Of a stretch of 10,996 bases of DNA, positions 1-7,300 are shown in pieces. Both the position numbers and the translations under genes were made by a program. Position 1 is the stretch's first letter; each line of letters starts with the position of its first letter. This stretch comes from Acidimicrobiia bacterium (lineage in GTDB: Bacteria; Actinomycetota; Acidimicrobiia; Acidimicrobiales; Poriferisodalaceae). Under the pieces are notes generated by a model. It worked only from the letters and a program-made list of their open reading frames with translations. It did not search any database and was not told where the DNA came from. Where the stretch lies: contig JALSTE010000464.1 of NCBI GenBank assembly GCA_026983855.1, forward strand, positions 1 to 10,996, given 5' to 3'.

Positions 1-363
1 CAGGTTGATCCCCCGGAGGCGGAGTGAAAGCAACCCGATCAGAGCTCCCAGGGGTACCGCCGCCAGGCCACCCACCAGGATCATCAGGACGAATGGAAGG
101 TCGTGGTTGACGTTCAGCCAGCCCACCACCCACGCCCCCACGGCGGCGAAGGAGAACTGACACAGGGAGACCATTCGGGCCCGGCCGTACACGATGCCCA
201 CGCTGAGCGCGATCAAGCCGGTGGTGAGGGCGCTGATGAACAGGAAGGTCCAGAAGTCGGGTAGCCAGAGAACGAACAGAACCAGGACCCCGGTCAGGGA
301 CAGCGGTAGAGCCCGGGCCCGGGTCGCCACGGCCACCGTGGTGACGGGTTCACCGGGCCTCAT
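1..363 (-). CDS. livM: Branched-chain amino acid-type ABC transporter permease, LivM family (3' end outside window)
   Basis: This is the N-terminal 121 residues of the second membrane subunit of a HAAT-family importer; the gene continues past the left edge. The frame starts at ATG 361-363 and reads through base 1 without a stop. It has a hydrophobic segment at about residues 20-42, a second at 43-60, and then the typical LivM stretch GLIALSVGIVYGRARMVSL (residues 49-67) followed by QFSFAAVGAW. The last visible residues, LRLRGINL, match the conserved LivM position just before the 'AIVTLGF'-like segment. A strong Shine-Dalgarno (GGAGG at 370-374, spacing 6) supports this start. The start codon lies inside the end of livH (14-base overlap), which suggests translational coupling. 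LivM pairs with LivH to form the membrane channel that accepts substrate from the binding protein. The family call is secure; the transported substrate is not determined. Confidence 0.93.
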   Translation of the reverse strand, partial: MRPGEPVTTVAVATRARALPLSLTGVLVLFVLWLPDFWTFLFISALTTGLIALSVGIVYGRARMVSLCQFSFAAVGAWVVGWLNVNHDLPFVLMILVGGLAAVPLGALIGLLSLRLRGINL

Positions 364-1207
364 CCCACACCTCCCCCCGCTGACGCCACAGCAACACCGC
401 CAGGATCACGAAGAACGGCAGGGTCGTGCGCCACGTGGACACCGTCGGCCAGCGAACCGCCATCGCCTCGAGTACCCCGATACCCAATCCGGCGACCACG
501 GTGAGTCCCAGACTGTGGAACGAACCAAGGAGGGCCGCGGCCAGTGCCGGTACCACGAGGAGCCCCAAGGACGTGAAGTCGGCCTGACGGGTGGGAGCAG
601 CCAGTATCGGAGCCATGGTCGCGATGGCTCCGGCCAGGGCCCAGATGGCGACCGTGTAGGAGCGAACCGGTATCCCGAGCAGTTCCGCCGTCGTGGACCG
701 TGCGGCCATCGCCGAGACCTGCACCCCGATCCGGGTATTGCGCAGGAACACCCATATGAGCAGGGCCAGGGCCGCGGCCAGACCGAGGGCCACCAGTCCG
801 GAGAGCTTCAGGCTCACCCCGGACAGGGAGTAGGAAACGGAGGGGAACAGGGGAGGAAATGATCGGGGTCGGTCACCGAAGATCCTGAATGCCACCGCGA
901 AGAGGGAGATCGCCATCCCGATGGTCACCACCGAGCGGGTGATCGAGTCCGTGTCGGGGAACAGTGCCGCCATCACCCCGCCCATCGCCGCGCTCAGCGT
1001 CAGGCCAACGAGGACACCCACGACGATCGCCAGTCCGAACGGCAGGCCTCTCTCGAACAGAGAGACCATGACGAAGGCGCCGAACGCCCCGAACACGGCA
1101 ATGGCGAAATTGAGGACCCCGGCCATGCGGTAGAGCAACACGACCGCCACACCGAGCAGGGCATAGGCCGCGCCGGAGGGAAGGCCACTGAGAGCAGCAT
1201 CAACCAT
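350..1207 (-). CDS. livH: Branched-chain amino acid-type ABC transporter permease, LivH family
   Basis: Integral membrane subunit of a HAAT importer, 285 residues from ATG 1207, which is normal for LivH. The N-terminus (GLPSGAAYALLGVAVVLLYR, residues 8-27, then GVLNFA) is the classic LivH opening. About eight hydrophobic segments follow. Residues 156-196 (RNTRIGVQVSAMAARSTTAE, then LLGIPVRSY and ALAGAIA) correspond to the cytoplasmic EAA-like loop that contacts the ATPase. The frame is also open to GTG 1264, which would add 19 polar residues. That start has a possible SD (AGGCGGG, 1275-1281, spacing 10), but the SD and spacer are buried in the 1237-1277 hairpin and the extension is outside the family pattern. 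I prefer 1207, although its own SD is weak. The gene follows livK and overlaps livM by 14 bases (stop TGA 350-352). Substrate is uncertain: amino acids, amides and urea are all used by this family. Confidence 0.93.
   Translation of the reverse strand: MVDAALSGLPSGAAYALLGVAVVLLYRMAGVLNFAIAVFGAFGAFVMVSLFERGLPFGLAIVVGVLVGLTLSAAMGGVMAALFPDTDSITRSVVTIGMAISLFAVAFRIFGDRPRSFPPLFPSVSYSLSGVSLKLSGLVALGLAAALALLIWVFLRNTRIGVQVSAMAARSTTAELLGIPVRSYTVAIWALAGAIATMAPILAAPTRQADFTSLGLLVVPALAAALLGSFHSLGLTVVAGLGIGVLEAMAVRWPTVSTWRTTLPFFVILAVLLWRQRGEVWDEAR
370..374 (-). promoter_or_regulatory. Ribosome binding site of livM
   Basis: GGAGG on the minus strand sits 6 bases before ATG 363, inside the last codons of livH. 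It is the strongest Shine-Dalgarno in the transporter operon and fixes the livM start. Confidence 0.8.
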
Positions 1208-1236
1208 GTCGGATGGCGGGGGATTCCGAGGCGCAG

Positions 1237-1277
1237 GGGTCCGCCCTGTGGAGATCCGACTCACACAGGGTGGACCC
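1237..1277 (-). promoter_or_regulatory. Intercistronic stem-loop between livK and livH
   Basis: Inverted repeat with arms 1237-1250 and 1264-1277. Thirteen of 14 positions pair perfectly and the loop is 13 bases. In the minus-strand transcript the odd position is an A.C mismatch; in a plus-strand transcript it would be a G.U pair. The stem begins 22 bases after the livK stop. No U-tract follows, so it is not a standard intrinsic terminator. It more likely protects the livK mRNA 3' end or partly limits transcription or translation of the permeases, as known for other binding-protein operons (e.g. malE-malF). The role is inferred. Confidence 0.65.
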
Positions 1278-1299
1278 GCCTGTCGTCATGTGCCGCCGT

Positions 1300-2610
1300 C
1301 TACTTCACGTCGGGCAGAACGATGAAGTCATCGGTGACGGTCGTCCACTCCCCGTCCACCAGCTGGACGAACTTGCTGGCCTGGTTCGGGTTGTGGGCCG
1401 GGGCGTCACCGAAGACATAGGGGGATCCGAGCATCGGACTCTCGAAGGGCTCCATTCCCAGCACGGCCGCCTCGACCTTCTGCCGCTGGGTGCCGGTGTC
1501 GTCGCCGGGCTGGATTCCCGCCGACTCCAGCACCTGTATGGCCGCCAGGGCCGCCAGGTACCCGCCCTCCCCGAAGGACGTGAGCGGAATGCCGTTGTCA
1601 TTCATCAGTTGGACCCAGTCGGCGAGGGCCGGGGACTCGAGGTCGGTGAAGGGCTCGAACTCGGAGTTGGCGTAGGTCGGGGTCGCCGGCGAACCGATGG
1701 CCTGGGCCGCCTCCGCGGTATAGGCCGAGGTGAAGTGCACGGTGTCGAAGGACGCCCCCTGGCCGGCCACGGCCTCGTTCCAGGCAATGGCGGTCGCATC
1801 CAGACCGCCCTCGAAGACCGCCGTACAGCCACTGTCGATGGCCTTGGTCACAAAGGGGGTGAAATCGTCACCAGGGGCGTAGAAGTCGAATGAGGTCAGT
1901 TCCTTGCCGGTGATGTCGGTCCACCGTTGGACGGCGTCGGTCAACGGCTGCCGCTGGGTCCCGGCGTCGAACTGCACATAGCAGATGCTGTCGTGACCCA
2001 GGATCTCCGAGGTGAAGAACAACGAGGCGGTGAGACCGGCGTAGGGACCGGTGTTGATGGGAGCGATGTTCCTGGAGGTGAAACAGCTGATGTCGACGCC
2101 CGTTCCCTGAATGGCGTAGAGACCGTTGTCGTCGTAGAGGGCACCGTTCACGGCGCAGTCGACCAGGCTGGCTCCCCCGGCCATGAGTACGACGTTGTCG
2201 TCGTCAACCAGTTTTCGGGCCGCCTGTGTCGCCAGAGCCGGATCGGCACCATCGTCCTCGATGGTGTACTCGATGGTCAACTTCCCGGTGGGGTCGTTGT
2301 TGTAGCGCTCGAACACGGCCGCCGCGGCCTGAGAGGCCTCGGGGAACGGAACCGGTCCGGTGAGGCTGTTCACCGAACCGACCTTCACGACCGGGCGTTC
2401 CGCCGCCGGAACAGTGGTGTCACCGGAACCGGCCGTGGTCGCCGTCGTGTCACCGGAACCGGCCGTGGTCGCCGTCGTGTCGTTGGACGCGGTACTGGTC
2501 GTCGACCCATCGGCGGCGGAGTCACCGCCACCTCCCCCGCTGTCTCCGCAGGCCGCAGCCAGCAACATCAAGGCGACAATCAGTATCGCGATCCTTGGTG
2601 GTCGTCTCAT
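1300..2610 (-). CDS. livK: Branched-chain amino acid-type ABC transporter substrate-binding lipoprotein
   Basis: Extracytoplasmic solute receptor (periplasmic binding protein type I fold, Peripla_BP_6/LivK class) that captures ligand and delivers it to LivH/LivM. From ATG 2610 it has 436 residues. It opens with a basic n-region (MRRPPR), a hydrophobic core and lipobox LLAAAC, with Cys21 as the predicted lipidated residue. Residues 22-71 form a Gly/Thr/Ser linker, GDSGGGGGDS then repeated DTTATTAGSG. The binding domain starts at about residue 74 with VKVGSVNSLTGPVPFPEASQ, followed by an IEYTIEDDGADPALATQAAR segment typical of the family. Four cysteines remain in the mature part (152, 176, 210, 262). 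The start is supported by SD AAGGG (2619-2623, spacing 8). The frame is open to 2712, but that codon overlaps the promoter -35 box. ATG 2664 is possible but has no SD. Ligand unknown. Confidence 0.94.
   Translation of the reverse strand: MRRPPRIAILIVALMLLAAACGDSGGGGGDSAADGSTTSTASNDTTATTAGSGDTTATTAGSGDTTVPAAERPVVKVGSVNSLTGPVPFPEASQAAAAVFERYNNDPTGKLTIEYTIEDDGADPALATQAARKLVDDDNVVLMAGGASLVDCAVNGALYDDNGLYAIQGTGVDISCFTSRNIAPINTGPYAGLTASLFFTSEILGHDSICYVQFDAGTQRQPLTDAVQRWTDITGKELTSFDFYAPGDDFTPFVTKAIDSGCTAVFEGGLDATAIAWNEAVAGQGASFDTVHFTSAYTAEAAQAIGSPATPTYANSEFEPFTDLESPALADWVQLMNDNGIPLTSFGEGGYLAALAAIQVLESAGIQPGDDTGTQRQKVEAAVLGMEPFESPMLGSPYVFGDAPAHNPNQASKFVQLVDGEWTTVTDDFIVLPDVK
2421..2480 (-). repeat. 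Perfect 30-base tandem duplication in the livK linker
   Basis: Bases 2421-2450 and 2451-2480 are identical. Each unit codes for ten residues of the Thr-rich linker (DTTATTAGSG type) between the lipidated cysteine and the binding domain. A third, degenerate protein-level copy (DTTVPA) follows. Unit length is a multiple of three, so gain or loss of a unit would change linker length without breaking the frame. Confidence 0.95.
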
Positions 2611-2618
2611 CCCCAACG

Positions 2619-2623
2619 CCCTT
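2619..2623 (-). promoter_or_regulatory. Ribosome binding site of livK
   Basis: AAGGG on the minus strand, 8 bases before ATG 2610. It favours this start over ATG 2664, which has no purine-rich motif before it. Confidence 0.55.
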
Positions 2624-2663
2624 CGTCCCCGTAGCTGTCTGGACCGAATCCGCTCAGAGGTCA

Positions 2664-2673
2664 TCTGATCAGA
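2664..2673. promoter_or_regulatory. Candidate operator: 10-base perfect palindrome in the livK leader
   Basis: TCTGATCAGA is a perfect palindrome lying just downstream of the predicted livK transcription start (about 2677). A repressor bound here could block early transcription. Short palindromes occur by chance, and no second copy was found in the window, so this is a weak candidate. Confidence 0.25.
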
Positions 2674-2683
2674 AATCACAGTG

Positions 2684-2712
2684 AAGCTAACTACCTCACC
2701 TGCGATTGTCAA
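2684..2712 (-). promoter_or_regulatory. Sigma70-type promoter of the livKHM operon
   Basis: On the minus strand, a perfect -35 hexamer TTGACA (2707-2712) is followed after 17 bases by TAGCTT (2684-2689), which fits the TAnnnT pattern of actinobacterial -10 boxes. Transcription would start near 2677, giving a leader of about 67 bases before ATG 2610. The position makes the upstream start at 2712 impossible for this transcript. Confidence 0.65.
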
Positions 2713-2787
2713 ACATCTAAGGACTTTTCATCCGCTCCCCGGGCGCCGGTGGGTCCAGCACGGCCGAGACCTCCGGACTACCCCCAG

Positions 2788-2823
2788 GTCGGGTCAGCCC
2801 CGGTTTCCGGGTATAAACCCGAC
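2788..2823 (+). promoter_or_regulatory. Nested inverted repeats upstream of metY, possible operator or attenuator
   Basis: GTCGGGT (2788-2794) pairs perfectly with ACCCGAC (2817-2823). Inside it CCCGG (2799-2803) pairs with CCGGG (2807-2811) around a three-base TTT loop. A competing short pair, GGGT (2809-2812) with ACCC (2817-2820), would use the same bases. The structure overlaps a TATAAA box. It could be a repressor site on DNA, or a leader RNA structure if transcription starts further upstream. It does not resemble the SAM riboswitch classes I know. Function inferred only. Confidence 0.4.
2812..2817 (+). promoter_or_regulatory. Possible -10 box for metY
   Basis: TATAAA matches five of six bases of the -10 consensus and stands out in a GC-rich region 60 bases before the metY start. 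No convincing -35 hexamer lies 16-18 bases upstream, so an activator-dependent or weak promoter, or a promoter elsewhere, remains possible. Confidence 0.35.
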
Positions 2824-2865
2824 TGATTTGGTCGCCTTTCAGATAGGGTTGGCGGGCCACTATCC

Positions 2866-2871
2866 AGGGGG
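2866..2871 (+). promoter_or_regulatory. Ribosome binding site of metY
   Basis: AGGGGG ends 6 bases before ATG 2878. The nearby in-frame ATG 2872 directly abuts this motif and so lacks proper spacing. This decides the start at 2878. Confidence 0.7.
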
Positions 2872-2877
2872 ATGAGC

Positions 2878-4191
2878 ATGACCGACAGTTCGTGGGGTTT
2901 CGAGACCCGCCAGATCCACGCCGGGCAGGAGCCCGACTCAGCCACCGGGGCCCGGGCGGTTCCCATCTATCAGACCACCGCCTATGAGTTCCGCGACACC
3001 ACCCACGCCGCCTCGTTGTTCGCCCTGGCCGAACCGGGGAACATCTACACCCGCATCATGAACCCCACCCAGGGGGTGCTGGAGACGCGTGTGGCGGCCC
3101 TCGAGGGGGGTCTGTCGTCCACCGCGGCGGGTGTGCCCGGAGCCCTGGTGGTCGCCTCGGGTCAGGCGGCGGAGACCCTCGCCATCCTCAACATCGCCGA
3201 GGCCGGCGACCACATCGTGGCCGGAGCGGCCCTCTACGGCGGCACGTACAACCTGTTGCACCACACCCTCCCCAAGCTCGGGATCACCACCACCTTCGTG
3301 GATGATCCCGACGACGCCGACGCCTGGCGAGCCGCGGTCACCCCAAAGACCACGTTGTTCTACGGGGAGACCATCGGCAACCCCATGAACAACGTCCTCA
3401 ACATCGAGAAGGTGTCGGCCATCGCCCACGAGGTGGGTGTGCCCCTCGTCGTGGACAACACCGTGGCCACCCCGTGGCTGATCCGACCCCTGGAGTGGGG
3501 TGCCGACATCGTGGTTCACTCCGCCACCAAGTTCCTCGGAGGTCACGGCACCTCCATCGCCGGGGCGATAGTCGACGGCGGTTCATTCGAGTTCTCCGAC
3601 CCCGACCGCTATCCCAACTACAACAATCCCGATCCCAGCTACCACGGGCTCACCTACTGGCCGGCCCTGGGCCACGGTTCGTTCATCGCCAAGGCCCGGG
3701 TGCAACTGCTGCGGGACCTGGGCCCGGCCATCAGTCCCTTCAACGCCTTCCTGATCCTCCAGGGGCTGGAGACCCTGTCCCTGCGGATGGAGCGACACTG
3801 CGCCAACGCCCTGGCCGTGTCCCGCTGGCTGGAGGACCGCCCCGAGGTGGAGTCGGTTCGCTACCCGGGGTTGGAGAGCTCCCCCTGGCACCATCTGGCC
3901 CGTCGCTACTCGGGGGACCGTGGGTTCGGATCGGTGCCCGCCTTCGTCATCAGGGGAGGCCGCGAGGCCGGTGAGAGGTTCGTGAACGCCCTCGAGCTCC
4001 ACAGTCACGTGGCCAACATCGGGGATGTCAGGTCGCTGGTGATTCACCCCGCTTCCACCACCCACTCCCAGCTCACGGCGGAGGAGCAGTTGGCCACCGG
4101 GGTCGAGCCGGGCCTGATCCGTCTCAGCGTGGGCCTGGAGACCATCGACGACATACTCGCCGATCTCGAGCGGGGATTCGCCGCCATCTGA
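2878..4191 (+). CDS. metY: O-acetylhomoserine sulfhydrylase (O-acetylhomoserine aminocarboxypropyltransferase)
   Basis: Cytoplasmic PLP enzyme of the Cys/Met metabolism family. It is expected to convert O-acetyl-L-homoserine plus sulfide to homocysteine and acetate (direct sulfhydrylation, EC 2.5.1.49), and may also accept methanethiol. From ATG 2878 it has 437 residues, matching MetY (about 430) rather than cystathionine synthases/lyases (about 380-400). Visible signatures are FETRQIHAGQEPDSATGARA (8-27), YTRIMNPT with Tyr58/Arg60 for phosphate binding, SGQAAE (94-99), Tyr120 stacking on PLP, VVDNT with Asp193, SATKFLGGHG with the PLP lysine Lys218, and LIRLSVGLE with Arg415 for the substrate carboxylate. 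SPFNAFLILQGLETLSLRME and SHVANIGDVRSLVIHP are typical of MetY. All key residues are present. It is divergent from livK and convergent with the giant gene, so it is probably monocistronic; no metX is visible. Methionine gamma-lyase or a homocysteine desulfhydrase role is less likely. Confidence 0.93.
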   Translation: MTDSSWGFETRQIHAGQEPDSATGARAVPIYQTTAYEFRDTTHAASLFALAEPGNIYTRIMNPTQGVLETRVAALEGGLSSTAAGVPGALVVASGQAAETLAILNIAEAGDHIVAGAALYGGTYNLLHHTLPKLGITTTFVDDPDDADAWRAAVTPKTTLFYGETIGNPMNNVLNIEKVSAIAHEVGVPLVVDNTVATPWLIRPLEWGADIVVHSATKFLGGHGTSIAGAIVDGGSFEFSDPDRYPNYNNPDPSYHGLTYWPALGHGSFIAKARVQLLRDLGPAISPFNAFLILQGLETLSLRMERHCANALAVSRWLEDRPEVESVRYPGLESSPWHHLARRYSGDRGFGSVPAFVIRGGREAGERFVNALELHSHVANIGDVRSLVIHPASTTHSQLTAEEQLATGVEPGLIRLSVGLETIDDILADLERGFAAI

Positions 4192-4343
4192 CCCCCCTTG
4201 GAGCCGCGGCCCGGGAGCCACCGATCTCCTCGGCGCCGACCCGTGGCTGAGCAACGCCGGTCCGCCACCGTTCACGCCATCCCGACGTGATCGGTGCCCC
4301 GCTGCCCGACGACCCCCGGTCTCCTCATGGGGGGAAGCCGGGT
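4192..4343. other. Intergenic region between convergent metY and the giant gene
   Basis: This 152-base GC-rich gap should hold the terminators of both genes. There is no hairpin followed by a T-run on either strand. The best candidates are CCCGG (4315-4319) with CCGGG (4338-4342), just after the giant gene's stop, and a long-range pair CACCGATC (4219-4226) with GATCGGTG (4289-4296). Termination may be Rho-dependent or use U-less hairpins. No gene is evident. Confidence 0.4.
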
Positions 4344-7300
4344 TCAGGTCAGCCTGATGGACACGTTGTGGCCGAACACCCTGACCCGCACCCGCAGGCG
4401 GTAGGGGTTGGTCGAGCCCGTGGCGCTCAGCGTCAGGAGCGTTCTCCAGCCGGAGGCGAAGGTCTTACCCCGGATCCGCACCCGGGCCCTGATGGTGGCT
4501 CCTGCGTCGATCTCGGAGGCCTGGTCGAGATCCACTCTGAGATCCAGGGAGAAGCGGGCCAGGGCCGAGGCCTTCACCTCCGCCACCCCGATACTGACCC
4601 CCCCGCTCACCCGGGCCTCGGCCCGGACGCTGGCCGTGAGGATCCCCTCGGTGGTTACGAGCCCCTCGAACAGGAAGGACGTGGGGATGCCGAAGGCCCG
4701 GTTGACCCGGGACCGGATACGCATCTCGGTACGACCCGACTCCTCGACGAAGACGGCCACCGCCACCTCCGACCGTCCCAGGGCCCGGCCCAGGGTGCCC
4801 TCCAGCCGACCCACACCGTCGAAGGCCATCCCGCCGTCGGGTGAAACAGCCACCGTCATGTCCACCGTGCCCACCGCCGGGGCCCGCAGCGATGCCGCCC
4901 CCACCAGGCCGGAGCGGATCCCACACCCCTGGCCACAGGCCGGATCCACCAGCTGGGCCCCGGAAGCCGGTCCCCTCTGGGCCAGTTCCCTCAGGGCGGT
5001 GGTGGAGTCCTCCCCCCGGGGGGCCGCGTCCCGAACCAGCAACAGCCTGGTGCCAATGAATTCGAAGCTCCCGACGCTCAGGTCACCCACCCCGTAGAGA
5101 CGGAACAGGGTGCCGTAGCCGGGTCGACGCTCGAACGCCCCGGCGAAGCCGACCCCCGAACCCGCGATCCTGATCACACCTTCTACGGAGAGGCCGACCT
5201 CACCCGCCACCGGGTCGGACACGGCGGTGAAACGGGCCCCGCTGATCACCATCCCCGCCACCCGCAGGCTTCCCTCGCCACTGAGGTCGAGCGCCCCGCC
5301 GGTCCCCAGTTCCCCCTGGAGGTCCAGGACGGCGCCCAGATCACTCCCGAGCCCCAACCTCAGGGTGGCGGCCACCTCCGCCTCGGGGATTCCCCCCCGG
5401 GAGGCCACCCGGACCCTCCCCCGCAGGTCGAAACCACCCAGACCGATCCGGACGTTGTCAGCCGTCAGCTCGAAGTCGCCGGGCCGGGCGTCGGCGGGCA
5501 CGGTCAGGTTGGACCCCAGGGTGCTGGTTCCGCCTTCGGTGCGGACCTCCGCTCCGGCCGTGTTGTGGTCGAAGGCCACCCAACCCCCCAACCTGGCGTT
5601 GAGGACCGGGTCGAGGTCCAGGGACCCGAGCAAACTCAACCCCCGGGGGGTGACCCGTCCCGTCACACCGGCCAGCCTGAGACCGGCGGCCTCGGCCTCA
5701 CCCACGAGGGTGATGTCGGGGAACCGGCCCCGGGACAGATCGAATGCCACCGCCGTGTCCAGGGTGAGGGCGGGCATTTCCGCCCTCAGACGCCCCGACC
5801 CCCGGGCCCGGTCGAGGCGGCCGTTCACCAACTGGAACTCGAACTCGGCCTCCACCCGTCTTCCGAGGATCTCCACCGTTCCCGAGCCGGTGACGGTCAG
5901 ATCCCTCATACCGTCAGCGGTGACGAATCCGGCCTCCAGGTCACCCACCTCGAATCCACCCACCTCCACTCCGCTGAAGGTGCCCGAGAGGGCCACGTCC
6001 ACCCCGGCGGGACCCCGCTGGAAGCTCCCCTCCACCGTGGCCGTGGCCCCCAGCAGGCTGGCCACCCCGGAGAAGTCGAGTTCCTGGCGGGTCGGGCCGG
6101 CATACGCCGTCACCTCCACCTGCTCGACGCTGAGTCCGGCCAGGCTGATCCGCCCCACCGACACCTCGGCCTGCAACACCGAGGCCAGGGGGTCGACCGC
6201 CACCGAAACGTCCACCGGCACGGAGAGGACCTCGCCCCTGAACCCAAAGGACATCCCCGGCGGGTACACGAATTCGCCTATGCGGCATCCGGCGGGGGCG
6301 ACCACCAGGGCGGCCTGGCGGGCGGTCAGCACCCCGGTATTGAGCAGGTCGACGGCCACGGTGGTGCCGTCCCCGATCTCGAAGGCGAAGCACGGCGGCC
6401 CGGCACCCAACTGGGCGGCCAGGGTGATCGGGGTTCCCGAGCGGATCCCCAGGGGTCGGGTTACCGAACCGGGGAGGATGGCCGTCCCGGCCAGTCCGAG
6501 ACGACCCGCACCACTCCCCATGCCGACCTGGAGGGCCACGCTCAGGTCCAGGACGTCGAGGCCCGGTAGCCCGAAGGCATTGTTCCAGCGGGTACCGGGT
6601 CGGAGGGAGAGGGTGGCGTCGAAGGAGCGTCCGTCCCCCGAGGGGCCGCCCTCCAGCACCAGGGGCAGGGAGGTGGGGGATGCACCGGCCACACCGGGAA
6701 GGCGGAAGGTCACCTCACCGGACAGCCTCGAGACCAGCAGACCACTGGTGTTGTCCAGGCTGACGGCCACCGAATCCACGGTGAGCCCCACCCCTCCGAC
6801 ATCGAGCAGCCTGGTGCCCCCCAGGTCCGGTAGGGCGGCCACCAGGTCAAAGCGGCGTCGGGTCGGGTCGACGGCCCCCACAACCGTCATCTCCGGTCGG
6901 GAACCGGTGAGATCCCCGATCCAGCGGGGGGAGGTCATGGAACCGGCCAGGGTCAGGGCCCCACCGGCCAGGGATCGGGACTCCCCCGCCAGTCGCACCG
7001 TGCGGGGGGTCGAGGCATAGGCCAGCTGGACGTCCCTCATGGTGGGGATCCCATCACCCAGACGGACCGCTCCCAGGGTGGTGGTGAACCACCAGCCCCG
7101 GTCGTCCACCTGGAGGCGGGCGTCGAAGGCCGAGCCGAACACCTCTCCCGCCAGGGAGATCCAGACCTCGGCGGCTCCCGAGCCCGCGACCGACCTTTCA
7201 ATGTGGAGCTCGGCCCCCCTCACCTCGAGACCGGGGACGAACACGACCCGGTCCAGCGTGGCCACCAGGGACATGGCGCCCGTGCCCCGGTCGACCGAAC

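Noticed and set aside
1237..1277. Intrinsic terminator ending the livK transcript
   Set aside because: The stem is strong, but no U-run follows on the minus strand, and livH and livM need the same promoter.
1213..2634. Plus-strand frames over livK (1213-1893 and 1927-2634)
   Set aside because: They are antisense to a clear lipoprotein binding protein, are Gly/Arg/Val-rich, and show no family resemblance.
2750..2871. SAM-I or SAM-IV riboswitch before metY
   Set aside because: The leader has inverted repeats, but I could not find the conserved core segments of known SAM riboswitches, and the 5' leader after the TATAAA box is only about 50 bases.
5227..7020. Plus-strand open frame of 597 codons opposite the giant gene
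   Set aside because: Ser/Pro/Arg/Thr-rich with no recognisable domain and no Shine-Dalgarno that I could support. It is a shadow of the minus-strand coding frame.
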